Source: VXRD01 sp965232265
Lineage (GTDB): Bacteria > Latescibacterota > UBA2968
Reading direction: 5' to 3'
Length of the DNA: 64,000 bases
NCBI GenBank assembly: GCA_965232265.1
Contig: CBDDPH010000002.1
Span: 62,001 to 126,000, forward strand
Within the stretch, counting starts at the first letter, position 1, and each line of letters opens with the position of its first letter. Both the position numbers and the translations under genes were made by a program. A model generated the notes under the pieces. It worked only from the letters and a program-made list of their open reading frames with translations. It ran no database searches and was not told where the DNA came from. Shown here one piece after another: positions 9,329 to 18,349 of this stretch.

Positions 9329-10735
9329 TTATTTTTTTTCTACTTCAGGTGGTTCAGGCGGATCGGGCGGCGTAGGGGTTTCTGGCGCATCACTCTCAAT
9401 ATCCTCATCTGAATACAACCTCAGACTGCCCCGACCGAGTTCAATCGCAACCTTAGCACCGCCGCCATTGAGCTGACCCGTCACCACCTTTGAGGTACGC
9501 GACACGCCGGTAATAGACAGAGGCAGATCGGTCTGGATACTTCCGCGCCCGACATAGCCGTGTACATCAACTGCGGAACCATCGGGAATGGTGAGATCAA
9601 CCGCGCCATCTTTATTTTGAATCGCATAGTCATCGCCAATCGGTTTGTGTGGACGCACCGCAATATTGCAGCCGCGACTTTGTATCATGACGCCCGCTTC
9701 GGGATTTTCAATTTCGATAGCTCCCCGGTTGGCCTGTACAGCAGTTGCACCGGCAATATTTGTCAGGCGCGTTGAACCGCGATTATTTTTTGCAACCACA
9801 CGTCCCCCAACCTGACCGACGTTAATTGAACCGCGGTTATTGTTTGCAATAAAATCACCGCCAGCATGTTGCACCGCGATATCGCCGCGGTTCTGTTTGA
9901 CCTTTATATTGCCCGACGCACCTTCAAAAATCGTTTTACCGCGGTTATTATTGAGATTTGCTGCACCATCAATTTTGGGAAGCGTGATATTGCCGCGCCT
10001 TGCTCGCACATCGAGATCAACTTTTTGGGGATGATGCAACTCAAAGTCGATCCTCACAGATCGAACCGGATCGTCTTTTTTCCGTTTGGGCACATTGGGT
10101 CGTATTTGCACTGCATTGGATTCCCGCCGTATTTGAACATCAACCTGCTCGGCAAAAGCCTTCACCGCTTCTTCATCAGTTCCCCAAACCGAGATCGTCG
10201 CGTCAACCTGAACCTCATCGCGATCCCAAATTTTTGAGGTAACATGGCCTCTTGGCGTCCGTACGGATAGACGATCAGATACCTGGATCGGTGTTGTCTC
10301 AACAAATTGTCGAACAGCTTTTTCGGGATGCTTTCTATCGCTATCTTCCACCCATTGTGAAACGGCTTCAGACGCTGTTTGCATCGCCTCCTGAACAATC
10401 TCGCCCACATCGGGAATTGAGCGCGTGGCCTCGCGCACGATGCGATTGACATTGGGCATCGCCTCGCGCACCGCGCGTCTGGCTCTGGGCATCGCCTCAC
10501 GCAGGGTCTCTTGCGCTTCCCGGATGCGTTTTTGCACCTCAACCTGAATATCTGCGCCGCCAGAGCGTCTGCGTCTGCGTTGGCGTTGACGACTTCCATT
10601 GCGTCTGCGCTGGCGATCTTCACCTCGCGGTTCTTCTGCGGTATCTCCGAGCGCATCGAGTAATTTCACGGCATCTTCTGCCGTTATTTTTCCATCTTGA
10701 ATCATCTCGAGAACCTTCATGCGTTCTTCTTTCAC
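9329..10735 (-). CDS. DUF4097-type beta-strand repeat protein with N-terminal YvlB/LiaX-like motif
   Basis: 468 residues. The N-terminus (MKVLEMIQDGKITAEDAVKL) is the small helical motif found in front of YvlB/LiaX-like proteins. An Arg-rich stretch (about 40-60) follows, then a helical Arg/Glu/Ala region (60-150), and then a long beta-solenoid with roughly 20-residue units carrying the recurring tripeptide NRG (about 250-370). This is the DUF4097 fold, often linked to envelope-stress sensing. A C-terminal Pro-rich tail (PPDPPEPPEVEKK) ends it. No signal peptide or membrane helix is seen. GTG 10735 is the start because AAAGGAG lies 6 bases before it; ATG 10720 lacks one. It is downstream of the DUF2089 gene, 89 bases away, across a repeat. 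The function is inferred from family context only. Confidence 0.75.
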   Translation of the reverse strand: MKEERMKVLEMIQDGKITAEDAVKLLDALGDTAEEPRGEDRQRRRNGSRQRQRRRRRSGGADIQVEVQKRIREAQETLREAMPRARRAVREAMPNVNRIVREATRSIPDVGEIVQEAMQTASEAVSQWVEDSDRKHPEKAVRQFVETTPIQVSDRLSVRTPRGHVTSKIWDRDEVQVDATISVWGTDEEAVKAFAEQVDVQIRRESNAVQIRPNVPKRKKDDPVRSVRIDFELHHPQKVDLDVRARRGNITLPKIDGAANLNNNRGKTIFEGASGNIKVKQNRGDIAVQHAGGDFIANNNRGSINVGQVGGRVVAKNNRGSTRLTNIAGATAVQANRGAIEIENPEAGVMIQSRGCNIAVRPHKPIGDDYAIQNKDGAVDLTIPDGSAVDVHGYVGRGSIQTDLPLSITGVSRTSKVVTGQLNGGGAKVAIELGRGSLRLYSDEDIESDAPETPTPPDPPEPPEVEKK

Positions 10736-10755
10736 GATATACTCCTTTCTTAAAG

Positions 10756-10838
10756 GCGGTGAGACGTTAAACGTTAAATGTGAGAGGGGGTAGGGCGATC
10801 CTTTTACATCTTACGTCTCACTTCTTACCTTATTCTTT
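10756..10838. repeat. Dispersed repeat family A, copy 1
   Basis: The spacer holds GTGAGACGTTAAACGTTAA on one side and CATCTTACGTCTCACTTCTT on the other, which pair as a long imperfect hairpin. Related text built from the same words (AAGACGTAAAAGG, TCTCACGTCTTAC, CTCACTTCTCACC) occurs near 38.3, 50.7 and 57.7 kb. It lies inside the DUF2089-DUF4097 unit. Confidence 0.7.
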
Positions 10839-11208
10839 TAAGTACTTCCGCTGCATCCTCCACCGTAATCTCACCGGATTCGAGACGGTCGAGAACCTCT
10901 TGCTGAGACGCAGCGGACAAATCCTCCAACTCGGAATGTGTTCCCGTTGCAAAACCGAGTTCTGCAATCACATCGTCGAGATGGTTGCGAATCGTGCTAT
11001 AGGGCACGCGGAGTTCGCGCGTCATCTCTTTGACATTGCCGCGCAATCGGACAAATGTCTCGACAAAAGCCAGATTTTCGGGCGACAGACGGTTAAAAAT
11101 TGTGGGCTGAAATTCTCCAATAACCTCACATTCACATCGCGTACAGCGAATGCGGGTGACAATCACATCATTCTGGCAGGCGGGGCATTCTTCAATAATT
11201 TTACGCAT
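10825..11208 (-). CDS. DUF2089 family zinc-ribbon/HTH protein
   Basis: 127 residues. An N-terminal four-cysteine ribbon (CPACQ and CTRCEC pairs, residues about 8-26) precedes a helix-turn-helix-like segment typical of DUF2089 (LSPENLAFVETFVRLRGNVK and PYSTIRNHLDDVI). The C-terminus, QEVLDRLESGEITVEDAAEV, has the same pattern as the N-terminus of the downstream DUF4097 protein. ATG 11208 is chosen because AAAAGGAGAA is immediately upstream; the longer open frame to 11247 is not needed. It is probably a transcriptional regulator that controls this pair. A very AT-rich region upstream likely holds the promoter. Regulation of its neighbour is inference. Confidence 0.85.
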   Translation of the reverse strand: MRKIIEECPACQNDVIVTRIRCTRCECEVIGEFQPTIFNRLSPENLAFVETFVRLRGNVKEMTRELRVPYSTIRNHLDDVIAELGFATGTHSELEDLSAASQQEVLDRLESGEITVEDAAEVLKRIR

Positions 11209-11537
11209 TTTTCTCCTTTTTTTCATTTTAGACATTATTTTATGCAAAAAGTTTCACAAAAAAATAAAATATTTCATATTTAAATGCAATTTATTTTTTT
11301 ATAATAATTGGTTTTATAAATAAATTTGATTACACTCTTATATTTTCTCTGAGACTGGATTAAAGCAATAAACTTATTTGAAGGACCAAAACCTTCTCAT
11401 TTGACTTTTTTTAATATTTTCTTTCCTTGTTATAGCATAGCTATCATCGGTCAGCAAAAATCTCCTGGATCGCGGCTCAACTTCATGCCGCAATGACAAA
11501 GACACGCGCATTTATCCACTACACAACAAGGCATCCA
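11209..11537. other. AT-rich intergenic region between divergent genes
   Basis: A spacer of about 330 bases between the minus-strand DUF2089 gene and the plus-strand peptidase. Bases 11220-11430 are strongly A/T-rich, with several TATAAT-like words on both strands, so it probably carries both promoters; I could not pick a convincing -35/-10 pair. Its right end (11467-11497) is a copy of repeat family B. No gene or RNA is recognised. Confidence 0.5.
11467..11497 (+). repeat. Dispersed repeat family B, copy 1
   Basis: GGATCGCGGCT and ATGCCGC(A/G)ATGAC form an imperfect palindrome. The same words occur at 50711-50741 and, reversed, at 22345-22375. The upstream in-frame ATG of the next gene (11493) falls inside this repeat, which argues against it as the true start. 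Confidence 0.7.
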
Positions 11538-14129
11538 ATGACACGCCTACTCATCGTCCTCATCGCATTGATCGGCCTGAACACCCCGGCTCATTCTCGC
11601 GTTGACCTCAGCTATTACCTGCCCGAGGGAACGACCTACGCCCCCGACATTCCTACACCCGAAGCCTTTTTCGGATTTCAGATTGGCGATTGGCACTTGC
11701 GGCACGATCTCATCGTGAACTACATGCACGCATTGGCCGAACGCTCCGACCGCATCGTCCTCACACAATATGCCCAAACACACCAGCAGCGCCCCCTATT
11801 GTTGCTCACCATCACATCCCCGCAAAATCACCAGAACCTCGAAACCATCCAGAGGCAACACCGGCAACTCACAAACCCGGACCAGTCGCCGGCACTCGAC
11901 ATCAACACAATGCCCGTAGTCCTGTACATGGGATATAGCATCCACGGCAATGAACCCAGCGGAGGCAACGCAACACCACTAATTGCATATCACCTCGCAG
12001 CAGCGCAAGGTCCTGCCATAGACAACCTCCTCGCCAACGCCGTCATCTTGCTTGACCCCGTATCCAATCCCGATGGCTTCAGTCGCTTTGCACACTGGGC
12101 AAACATGCACCGCAGCAAACACCTCGTTGCCGACCCCGAGCACCTGGAGCATCGAGAAGCCTGGCCGAGCGGGCGCACCAACCACTACTGGTTCGATCTC
12201 AACCGCGACTGGGTATTTATCCAGCATCCCGAAAGCCGGGGGCGGATTGAAACCTTCCACGCCTGGAAGCCCAACATGCTCACCGACCACCATGAAATGA
12301 GTACCAATTCCACTTACTTTTTTCAACCGGGCATACCCTCGCGCAACAATCCCCTCACTCCGGCACGCACATATCAACTCACCGCTGAAATCGCCAAACG
12401 CCACGTCAGCGCGCTCGATAAAATCGGCACCCTGTATTACACACGGGAATCATTCGACGACTTTTACATCGGCAAGGGATCGACCTATCCCGATCTCAAT
12501 GGCGGCGTGGGCCTTCTCTTTGAGCAAGCCAGCGCACGCGGGCTTATACAAGAAAGCATTCACGGACCGATCTCCTTTCCCTTTGCCATACGCAACCAGG
12601 TGAGAACCTCCCTATCAACGCTCCAAGCAGCCCGTGAACTGCGTGCCGAACTGCTATCGCATCAGCGCGATTTTTACATCTCCGCATCCCAGGACGCCGC
12701 AAGTTCCGCCATCAAAGCTTATGTCTTTGGCGATCCCGATGACATCGCGCGCACCCATCATTTTATCGACATACTCCAGCAGCACCACATACAGATTTAC
12801 GACCTCGCACGCCCCATGCGCGTCGGCAGTCAGACCTTTCAGCCCGGCTCGGCCTATATCATTCCCACCGCGCAACCGCAATACCGCTTGCTCACCAGCC
12901 TATTTGAACGCCGTACCAATTTTACAGACAGCTTATTTTACGATGTCTCAGCCTGGACATTGCCCCTGGCATTTAACATGCCCCTATTAGAAATCAAATC
13001 GTCATCCCAGGAATTTATCGGCGACCTGTTGCCGCCTTCTCAATTTCCTCGAGGCCGTCTGTCTGTCTTCAACCCGCAGATCAATACTTATGCGTACCTT
13101 TTTGAATGGAACGGACATTATGCACCCCGCGCACTCTACCGCCTGCAAAAAGCCGGCATAAGCACCAAAGTAGCCTCGCGACAGCTCAGCATGCGTATTT
13201 CCTCAGACTCGGGGAATGAGCATTTATTTGACTACGGCACCATACTCATCCCCATGGGCATTCAAAAAAATGATCCACAAACAATTCGAAACCTCATGCA
13301 AACAATCGCCCGCGAAGACGCCCTCAATGTATTTGCCGTCTCCACCGGGCAGACCGACAGCGGTATTGACCTGGGCAGCCCGGGGTTTATCCCCCTCAAA
13401 ATGCCTCAAATAGCCCTTTTAATTGGCAAAGGCACCGATGTCTATAACGCCGGTGAAGTGTGGCATTTGTTAGACCAGTGCTATAATATGTCCATCAGCC
13501 TCATAGACGCCAGCCATGTGCGCGATATAGACCTCAATCGCTATAATACAGTAATCGCAGCAGGCGGATCTTATAGCAACCTCGACTCCACAGGTGTCAA
13601 CGCCCTAAAACAGTGGCTGCGCCAAGGCAACACACTCATCGCACTCAACAGTGCGGTTCACTGGGCCATCAATACCAAACTCGCCACTGCCAAATACGTC
13701 GAGCGAAATCGAGGAAATTACGGCGAACGCAAAGCTTATATCAATGCACCCAGCGATCGGGGCGCGCAAATTATTGGCGGCGCTATCTTTCAGACCTACC
13801 TGGACCGCACCCATCCCCTCGCTTATGGATATCGCAGCGATAACCTGCCAGTCTTTCGGCGCGGCACACTCTTTCTCAAACCTGTAAACCCTTATGCCAC
13901 CCCTTTGCAATACACCAAACAACCCTTGCTCGCGGGTTATATCTCTGAACAAAACCACAATTACATCGCCGAAACCGCATCCACCCTCGTCGCCAAACAG
14001 GGCAATGGCCGCGTCATACTCATGCTCGACAACCCCACCTTCCGCGCCTATTGGTACGGCACCCAAAAACTCCTTGCCAACGCCCTCTTTTTCGGTCCCA
14101 CCATCAGCCTTCGCACGTTAGGCGAGTAA
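11538..14129 (+). CDS. Secreted M14-family zinc carboxypeptidase
   Basis: 863 residues beginning with a Sec signal peptide (MTRLLIVLIALIGLNTPAHS, then RVDLSY). The M14 zinc site is visible: HGNE in MGYSIHGNEPSGGN (about residue 138) supplies His and Glu, and the conserved FDLNRDW and TDHHEM segments supply the remaining ligand and substrate contacts. A later LLFEQAS could give the catalytic Glu. The C-terminal half contains a flavodoxin-like/glutamine-amidotransferase-like region seen in large M14 relatives (VIAAGGSYSNLD). ATG 11538 has AAGG 7 bases before it and starts the signal peptide. It likely degrades peptides or modifies cell-wall peptides outside the cytoplasm. It is monocistronic, with a perfect terminator behind it. 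Confidence 0.88.
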   Translation: MTRLLIVLIALIGLNTPAHSRVDLSYYLPEGTTYAPDIPTPEAFFGFQIGDWHLRHDLIVNYMHALAERSDRIVLTQYAQTHQQRPLLLLTITSPQNHQNLETIQRQHRQLTNPDQSPALDINTMPVVLYMGYSIHGNEPSGGNATPLIAYHLAAAQGPAIDNLLANAVILLDPVSNPDGFSRFAHWANMHRSKHLVADPEHLEHREAWPSGRTNHYWFDLNRDWVFIQHPESRGRIETFHAWKPNMLTDHHEMSTNSTYFFQPGIPSRNNPLTPARTYQLTAEIAKRHVSALDKIGTLYYTRESFDDFYIGKGSTYPDLNGGVGLLFEQASARGLIQESIHGPISFPFAIRNQVRTSLSTLQAARELRAELLSHQRDFYISASQDAASSAIKAYVFGDPDDIARTHHFIDILQQHHIQIYDLARPMRVGSQTFQPGSAYIIPTAQPQYRLLTSLFERRTNFTDSLFYDVSAWTLPLAFNMPLLEIKSSSQEFIGDLLPPSQFPRGRLSVFNPQINTYAYLFEWNGHYAPRALYRLQKAGISTKVASRQLSMRISSDSGNEHLFDYGTILIPMGIQKNDPQTIRNLMQTIAREDALNVFAVSTGQTDSGIDLGSPGFIPLKMPQIALLIGKGTDVYNAGEVWHLLDQCYNMSISLIDASHVRDIDLNRYNTVIAAGGSYSNLDSTGVNALKQWLRQGNTLIALNSAVHWAINTKLATAKYVERNRGNYGERKAYINAPSDRGAQIIGGAIFQTYLDRTHPLAYGYRSDNLPVFRRGTLFLKPVNPYATPLQYTKQPLLAGYISEQNHNYIAETASTLVAKQGNGRVILMLDNPTFRAYWYGTQKLLANALFFGPTISLRTLGE

Positions 14130-14151
14130 CAGGCGCGTTCCACCTTGCACA

Positions 14152-14200
14152 AAAGTAAAGAGCACTGATTCTGACGAACCAGTGCTCTTTACTTTATTCA
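14152..14200 (+). terminator. Strong hairpin terminator
   Basis: Perfect 16-base arms (14152-14167 and 14180-14195) enclose a 12-base loop and are followed by T-rich sequence. It lies between the M14 peptidase and the convergent DUF4292 gene and can work in both directions. Confidence 0.9.
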
Positions 14201-14215
14201 CACCACAAAACTCAT

Positions 14216-14986
14216 TCACCGTTGAATATCGTGACGTATGGCATCTCTGGGCACGGGCAAAACAAAGTCCCTGTCGGACAGCACCGTATTAACAGCCCGC
14301 GACTTGATCTGGATGAGAATGACATCCTCGCCCTGTTGAATCTCGATGCGACGAGGGAGTGCAAAACCGCCATCCATGCGATAATCAGACAGAATGCGCG
14401 CCGATACGAGTTGCCCATCACCCTTATAGACCCTCTCCTCGCGCAAAAAGCCCGTACGCGCTTCAATCCAGAGACGGCGCAAATAAAGATCGTATTGCAA
14501 CTCGAGAAAAATATTTTCTTTCCCGGGGTCAAAACGCACCGTGCGGGCGGCATCTATGGAAGATAGATTGGGCAAACCGAGAATAGCGCGGTAATACGCA
14601 TAATAGGACAGATCAACGCCCGTGAGTGTGTAAAGCACATCTTCGGGAGGACCCACGAGATAGCGATTCTCGCGCGGCAGATGAACGTGCAGCGTATCAT
14701 TTTGGGCACGCGCGGCCATGACCACAGTACCGAAACCGCCAACGATGAGTTTGAGATCCGAAGGAAATCGGTGGCGCACAAGCGCAGAAGCCCTGCGCTC
14801 GCGCACCCCATCAACAGTGAGATCAACGCTGGCGCGAACCTCTTGATTGTGCAGGCTGTCGTAGCGGGTAGCGATGAGATGGAAAAATTCGGTTGAAGAA
14901 GTAACAGGCGGCAAAAGGGCGGGGCGGTTGGCGGCACAGCCAGCGATCAGCAAAAGGAGAATAAGTAGGCATCTACGATTGTGCAT
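14216..14986 (-). CDS. DUF4292 family outer-membrane lipoprotein
   Basis: 256 residues with a lipoprotein signal (LLLLIAGC, Cys near residue 17). The body is a LolB-like beta half-barrel of the DUF4292 family: RASVDLTVDGVRERRASALV, then LKLIVGGFGTVVMAARAQND, and a C-terminal LPRRIEIQQG segment. Such proteins sit in the periplasm or on the outer membrane and are thought to bind lipid, but the role is unknown. It is the last gene of a minus-strand run of three; the TPR gene ends 8 bases upstream, so co-transcription is very likely. Confidence 0.82.
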   Translation of the reverse strand: MHNRRCLLILLLLIAGCAANRPALLPPVTSSTEFFHLIATRYDSLHNQEVRASVDLTVDGVRERRASALVRHRFPSDLKLIVGGFGTVVMAARAQNDTLHVHLPRENRYLVGPPEDVLYTLTGVDLSYYAYYRAILGLPNLSSIDAARTVRFDPGKENIFLELQYDLYLRRLWIEARTGFLREERVYKGDGQLVSARILSDYRMDGGFALPRRIEIQQGEDVILIQIKSRAVNTVLSDRDFVLPVPRDAIRHDIQR

Positions 14987-14994
14987 GGGTCCGT

Positions 14995-16899
14995 CTATTC
15001 GGAAGAACTGGCATCTTTGGAAAGATTTTTGAATTTTTCCCGCAAAGTCTGGTTGTCGGGATCAAATTCTATAGCGCGTTCATAATGGTGTCTCGCACGG
15101 GAGAAATCACCCATTTTGTGCGCTGCGTCTCCCGCGTGCTCGTGAATGACCGCGAGATTTTCGCGCAGGCCATCTACGATTGGGGAATTGGGATTGGTTT
15201 GGCGAAGGGTTTCTTCCTCTACGGTGAGTGCGCGGTCCAGCCAGCGCGCGGCATTTTCGTACTGTTTGAGTTGATAATAAACCCAGCCGAGGCTATCGAG
15301 ATAAGCGCCGTTCTCCGGGTCAATTTTCAGGGCGCGTTCAATTAACTTTTTCGCTTCAGTGAGACGTTCACCGCGCTCGGCGAGCATATACCCCAAATAA
15401 TTGCTGGCATCTGCGTGATCTTGGTCTAGTGCCAAAAGGCGCTGAAATACTGCGACCGCGCGATCGTACTGGCCCGCCCGTTCGAGGCTGCGCCCCAGAT
15501 CAAAGAGCACATGCTCGAGAAACTCGGGATTATCTTCCGTATCGGCGACGAGCGGCTCCAGCAGGGGAATGGCCTCCTCCCAGTTGCGATCAAAAAGATA
15601 GGTACGCGCCAGTTCGTAGCGAAAACCCGTATTTTTGGGCCTCGCGTCAACAGCCTCTTGATAGATAATACGCGCACTGGCAATCTCATTTTGGCGCAAA
15701 TAAACGCGGGCGAGATCAAACGCAATTTGATCGTAATACTCGCTTTCAGGGCGCGTGTCTCGATGTAGCTTTTCCAAAATCTGTTGCGCGCTTGCCCAGT
15801 TTTCTTCTGCCCTGTACGAACGGGCAATACCGAGATGATATTCGGTTTTTTCACCCTGTAAGTTGGCAAGACGATACGTCTTGCGCGCATCCGCCGTGCG
15901 ATTGACATTGAGCAACAGACCGGCTTTTGTGCCCAGCAGGGTTTGATTTTCGGGATCGGTTTGCAACTGGTGATTGAGAACCCGTTCGGCCATATCGACA
16001 AATAGCATTTTCTCGTCGTGATCGCGACGCCCCCTCACCATTCTGAGGAGCACATTGCCCAACCGATCGACCAGACGGATATCTGGTTCTTCAAAGAGGT
16101 TATTGAGATAGGGTTCGCGGCTGTAAATGTGTACTAATTGAACCCAAACCGGGACAGTTTCCTTAGTAACATTATAATCTTGCCGCGCGATTATCCGTCG
16201 GAAATTTTGTTCGGCAGATAGTGTATCGCCCTGAGAGAGTTGTGTTATGCCCAGCTTAAACTGCAGATCATTGTTATTGGGGTCATCTTCGAGGATATCG
16301 CGATAAATTCGCGCTGCTTTGTCAAACGCGCGCAGCCGGTGGTAGTTTTCAGCGGCATAGAGCTTTTCGTGCATACCCATCAGTCCGGGCAGGGCAACAA
16401 CGCTATCGAGCAATGTTATAACCTTGCTGCGCTCCCCCCGGGCATTGTAAATCTGAAAAAGATGTTGATAAGCACTCAGATCTCTCGGCACAAGACGCAC
16501 AATGGTATTCAACTGGTCAATAGCTGTGATGGTATCGCGCAAGCCCCGGCTGAGGGCGTGATAATAAATCCAGCGGGTTTGCACATTTTTGGGATCGATT
16601 TGAACGGCTCGCCGCGCGGGTTCGACCGCATCTTGAAACCGCCGAACAGCATTGAGATTGCGAGCCAGTGCGCTGTAAAGCGTCGCAGAGGTCGAGTCGT
16701 ATTGCACAGCAACTTGCAATTCTTCAATAGCCCGATCGCGTTGGCCTGCGGCTTCTGCAAATCGCGCCCGCAAAAAGTGCGTAACTGCCTGGGGATGAGG
16801 GGGTGTTTTTTTGGGAACAGCACGCAAGCTAATCTGCGGTTGCTGCGCTGTTGCACAACCGATGATCACTGTGAGCAAACAAAAGAATATGTAACGCAT
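14995..16899 (-). CDS. TPR-repeat lipoprotein
   Basis: 634 residues. A lipobox (LLTVIIGC, Cys about 15) is followed by tetratricopeptide repeats across most of the protein. Clear units include AIEELQVAVQYDSTSATLYS, EPARRAVQIDPKNVQTRWIY, AVAVFQRLLALDQDHADASN and AARWLDRALTVEEE. Such proteins act as scaffolds for envelope complexes; no enzyme motif is seen. It starts 4 bases after the upstream hypothetical gene and ends 8 bases before the DUF4292 gene, so the three are probably translated from one message and may form one envelope complex. Confidence 0.87.
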   Translation of the reverse strand: MRYIFFCLLTVIIGCATAQQPQISLRAVPKKTPPHPQAVTHFLRARFAEAAGQRDRAIEELQVAVQYDSTSATLYSALARNLNAVRRFQDAVEPARRAVQIDPKNVQTRWIYYHALSRGLRDTITAIDQLNTIVRLVPRDLSAYQHLFQIYNARGERSKVITLLDSVVALPGLMGMHEKLYAAENYHRLRAFDKAARIYRDILEDDPNNNDLQFKLGITQLSQGDTLSAEQNFRRIIARQDYNVTKETVPVWVQLVHIYSREPYLNNLFEEPDIRLVDRLGNVLLRMVRGRRDHDEKMLFVDMAERVLNHQLQTDPENQTLLGTKAGLLLNVNRTADARKTYRLANLQGEKTEYHLGIARSYRAEENWASAQQILEKLHRDTRPESEYYDQIAFDLARVYLRQNEIASARIIYQEAVDARPKNTGFRYELARTYLFDRNWEEAIPLLEPLVADTEDNPEFLEHVLFDLGRSLERAGQYDRAVAVFQRLLALDQDHADASNYLGYMLAERGERLTEAKKLIERALKIDPENGAYLDSLGWVYYQLKQYENAARWLDRALTVEEETLRQTNPNSPIVDGLRENLAVIHEHAGDAAHKMGDFSRARHHYERAIEFDPDNQTLREKFKNLSKDASSSE

Positions 16900-16903
16900 A
16901 ATC

Positions 16904-18157
16904 TTAATCCCTGGGTGGGCGAATTTTTGATTTGGGTTTTTTGAACTCCCACATCAGTTCGCTGCGGCCAAAATCGATTTCGCGAGACTGCACGATGAGC
17001 TTGATGTACTTCGTCTGATCTGAAACAACCGGTGTTTTCATAACCGTGTGCGCGGAAAAATAGAGTATAAGAAATTTTTCATTGCCCACATAAGTAATAT
17101 TCCTAGGCGGCTCTGCAAAATAGCGCACTTTTTCACCGGGTGTATAAGTGGGAGAAATATACGTGCCAAATACATCCGTAACCTCGATTTCTCTACCCGG
17201 CACAGAAACCTGGAGCGCTTCGAGCGGATAAAATGCCCGCTCTTCAATTTTATCGGGTTCATACCCGACCCCTTCGCTGTCTTTGAGGTAAATTGTCCAG
17301 CGACTCAGATCGAGATACCCCTCTTCGTAAATGGTATTGAATTTTAAGCGAATTTGAATATCGTCATCGAGTTGGTTCTGGCTGGCATAGTCTTCCCAGG
17401 TGTCGGCAGAAATGCTGTCGGGATCGTAGTGAGTTTGCAACATATCAAATTCTGAACGCACGAGATCGGGGACATACAGCGTGGCTGAGATGAGCAGCGG
17501 AGAACGCACAACGCGATAGCGTTCGGAAACCCCCAACTCTCGGAATTGCAAATCTGGATGATCGGCAATACTCGGCGCCTGCGGCAAATCATCTATGGGA
17601 CGCACCGAGGGAATAAAGCTGCGCACGGTCCATACCTTGAGCAATTGCGGATAGGTCCAGGTGTTATCTGGATCGGGTTCTGAAGGCAGGGTGAGTTTAT
17701 AGACCTCCTTTTTTCCCGAAAACTCCGGAAAAAGCGGAGAGTTTTGAACGTGGTAATAGGGATGTTCCGCAATGGGAATGGCAAAAACATCGCCTTTTTC
17801 AATGAGTTTATCCAGGCGTTCAATCTGCTTGCTATCGAGCGCGGTCTTGAGCGCGTCAAACACGGCACTGGCACTGTCATTCGCACTCTGGCGCAGGCTT
17901 CTCATATCCTTGAGCTTTGGAATATAGCCCTGCCACAAAAGGGCTTCATTCGTTCGGCGCGCGCGTTCAGTTTGATATTCAATCACGACATCGCGAAGCG
18001 CGGAAACGTGTTTGGCAACATGTTCTTTCTGATCGCCCTTCGCCTTGAGGTGTTTGCTCAATTGATCCGCTTCAAGCAGATCCTTCGTATTGGCACTCCA
18101 GGCGGTCTGAAGTGCCAAAAGTAACACCGCGACAATTTTAATAACTCGGAAAGACAT
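16904..18157 (-). CDS. Secreted protein of unknown function
   Basis: 417 residues with a Sec signal peptide (MSFRVIKIVAVLLLALQTAW, cleavage probably after WSA). The next 130 residues are helical and charged. The rest looks like beta domains (VSERYRVVRSPLLISATLYV, YLDLSRWTIYLKDSEGVGYE), with a final lysine-rich strand. I looked for the GWxTD motif that such TPR neighbours often have and did not find it. ATG 18157 starts the signal peptide; the longer frame to 18283 reads through repeat DNA. First gene of the three-gene run with the TPR and DUF4292 lipoproteins. I do not recognise the family. Confidence 0.7.
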   Translation of the reverse strand: MSFRVIKIVAVLLLALQTAWSANTKDLLEADQLSKHLKAKGDQKEHVAKHVSALRDVVIEYQTERARRTNEALLWQGYIPKLKDMRSLRQSANDSASAVFDALKTALDSKQIERLDKLIEKGDVFAIPIAEHPYYHVQNSPLFPEFSGKKEVYKLTLPSEPDPDNTWTYPQLLKVWTVRSFIPSVRPIDDLPQAPSIADHPDLQFRELGVSERYRVVRSPLLISATLYVPDLVRSEFDMLQTHYDPDSISADTWEDYASQNQLDDDIQIRLKFNTIYEEGYLDLSRWTIYLKDSEGVGYEPDKIEERAFYPLEALQVSVPGREIEVTDVFGTYISPTYTPGEKVRYFAEPPRNITYVGNEKFLILYFSAHTVMKTPVVSDQTKYIKLIVQSREIDFGRSELMWEFKKPKSKIRPPRD

Positions 18158-18177
18158 GATATATCCTGTGTATATTT

Positions 18178-18308
18178 GATCCCCTCCCCGATACGGGGAG
18201 ACCTGGTTCCCCCCTTCCTCGTAGGCACAGGCGAAGCCTACAACGAAGCGGTAGGTGTACAACTGGCCGCCAGGCCAGTTCACCGAGTAACGGGGACAGG
18301 GGGGTAGG
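18178..18308. repeat. Dispersed repeat family D, copy 1, with nested hairpins
   Basis: GC-rich spacer containing CCCTCCCCGATACGGGG, CCTTCCTCGTAGG and GGGGGGTAGGTCGC, words shared with 38.14-38.22 and 50.13-50.19 kb. Two local hairpins are nested in it: GTAGGC/GCCTAC near 18222-18240 and AACTGGCC/GGCCAGTT at 18261-18280. Confidence 0.65.
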
Positions 18309-18349
18309 TCGCTTATTTTAATGTTTGAGAGTCCAAAAGGTTCATGTGT

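Noticed and set aside
9560..10242. Several plus-strand open frames over the DUF4097 gene
   Set aside because: All antisense shadows of its repeat region.
11220..11460. RNA gene in the AT-rich gap
   Set aside because: No cloverleaf, no conserved stem and too A/T-rich; more likely promoters.
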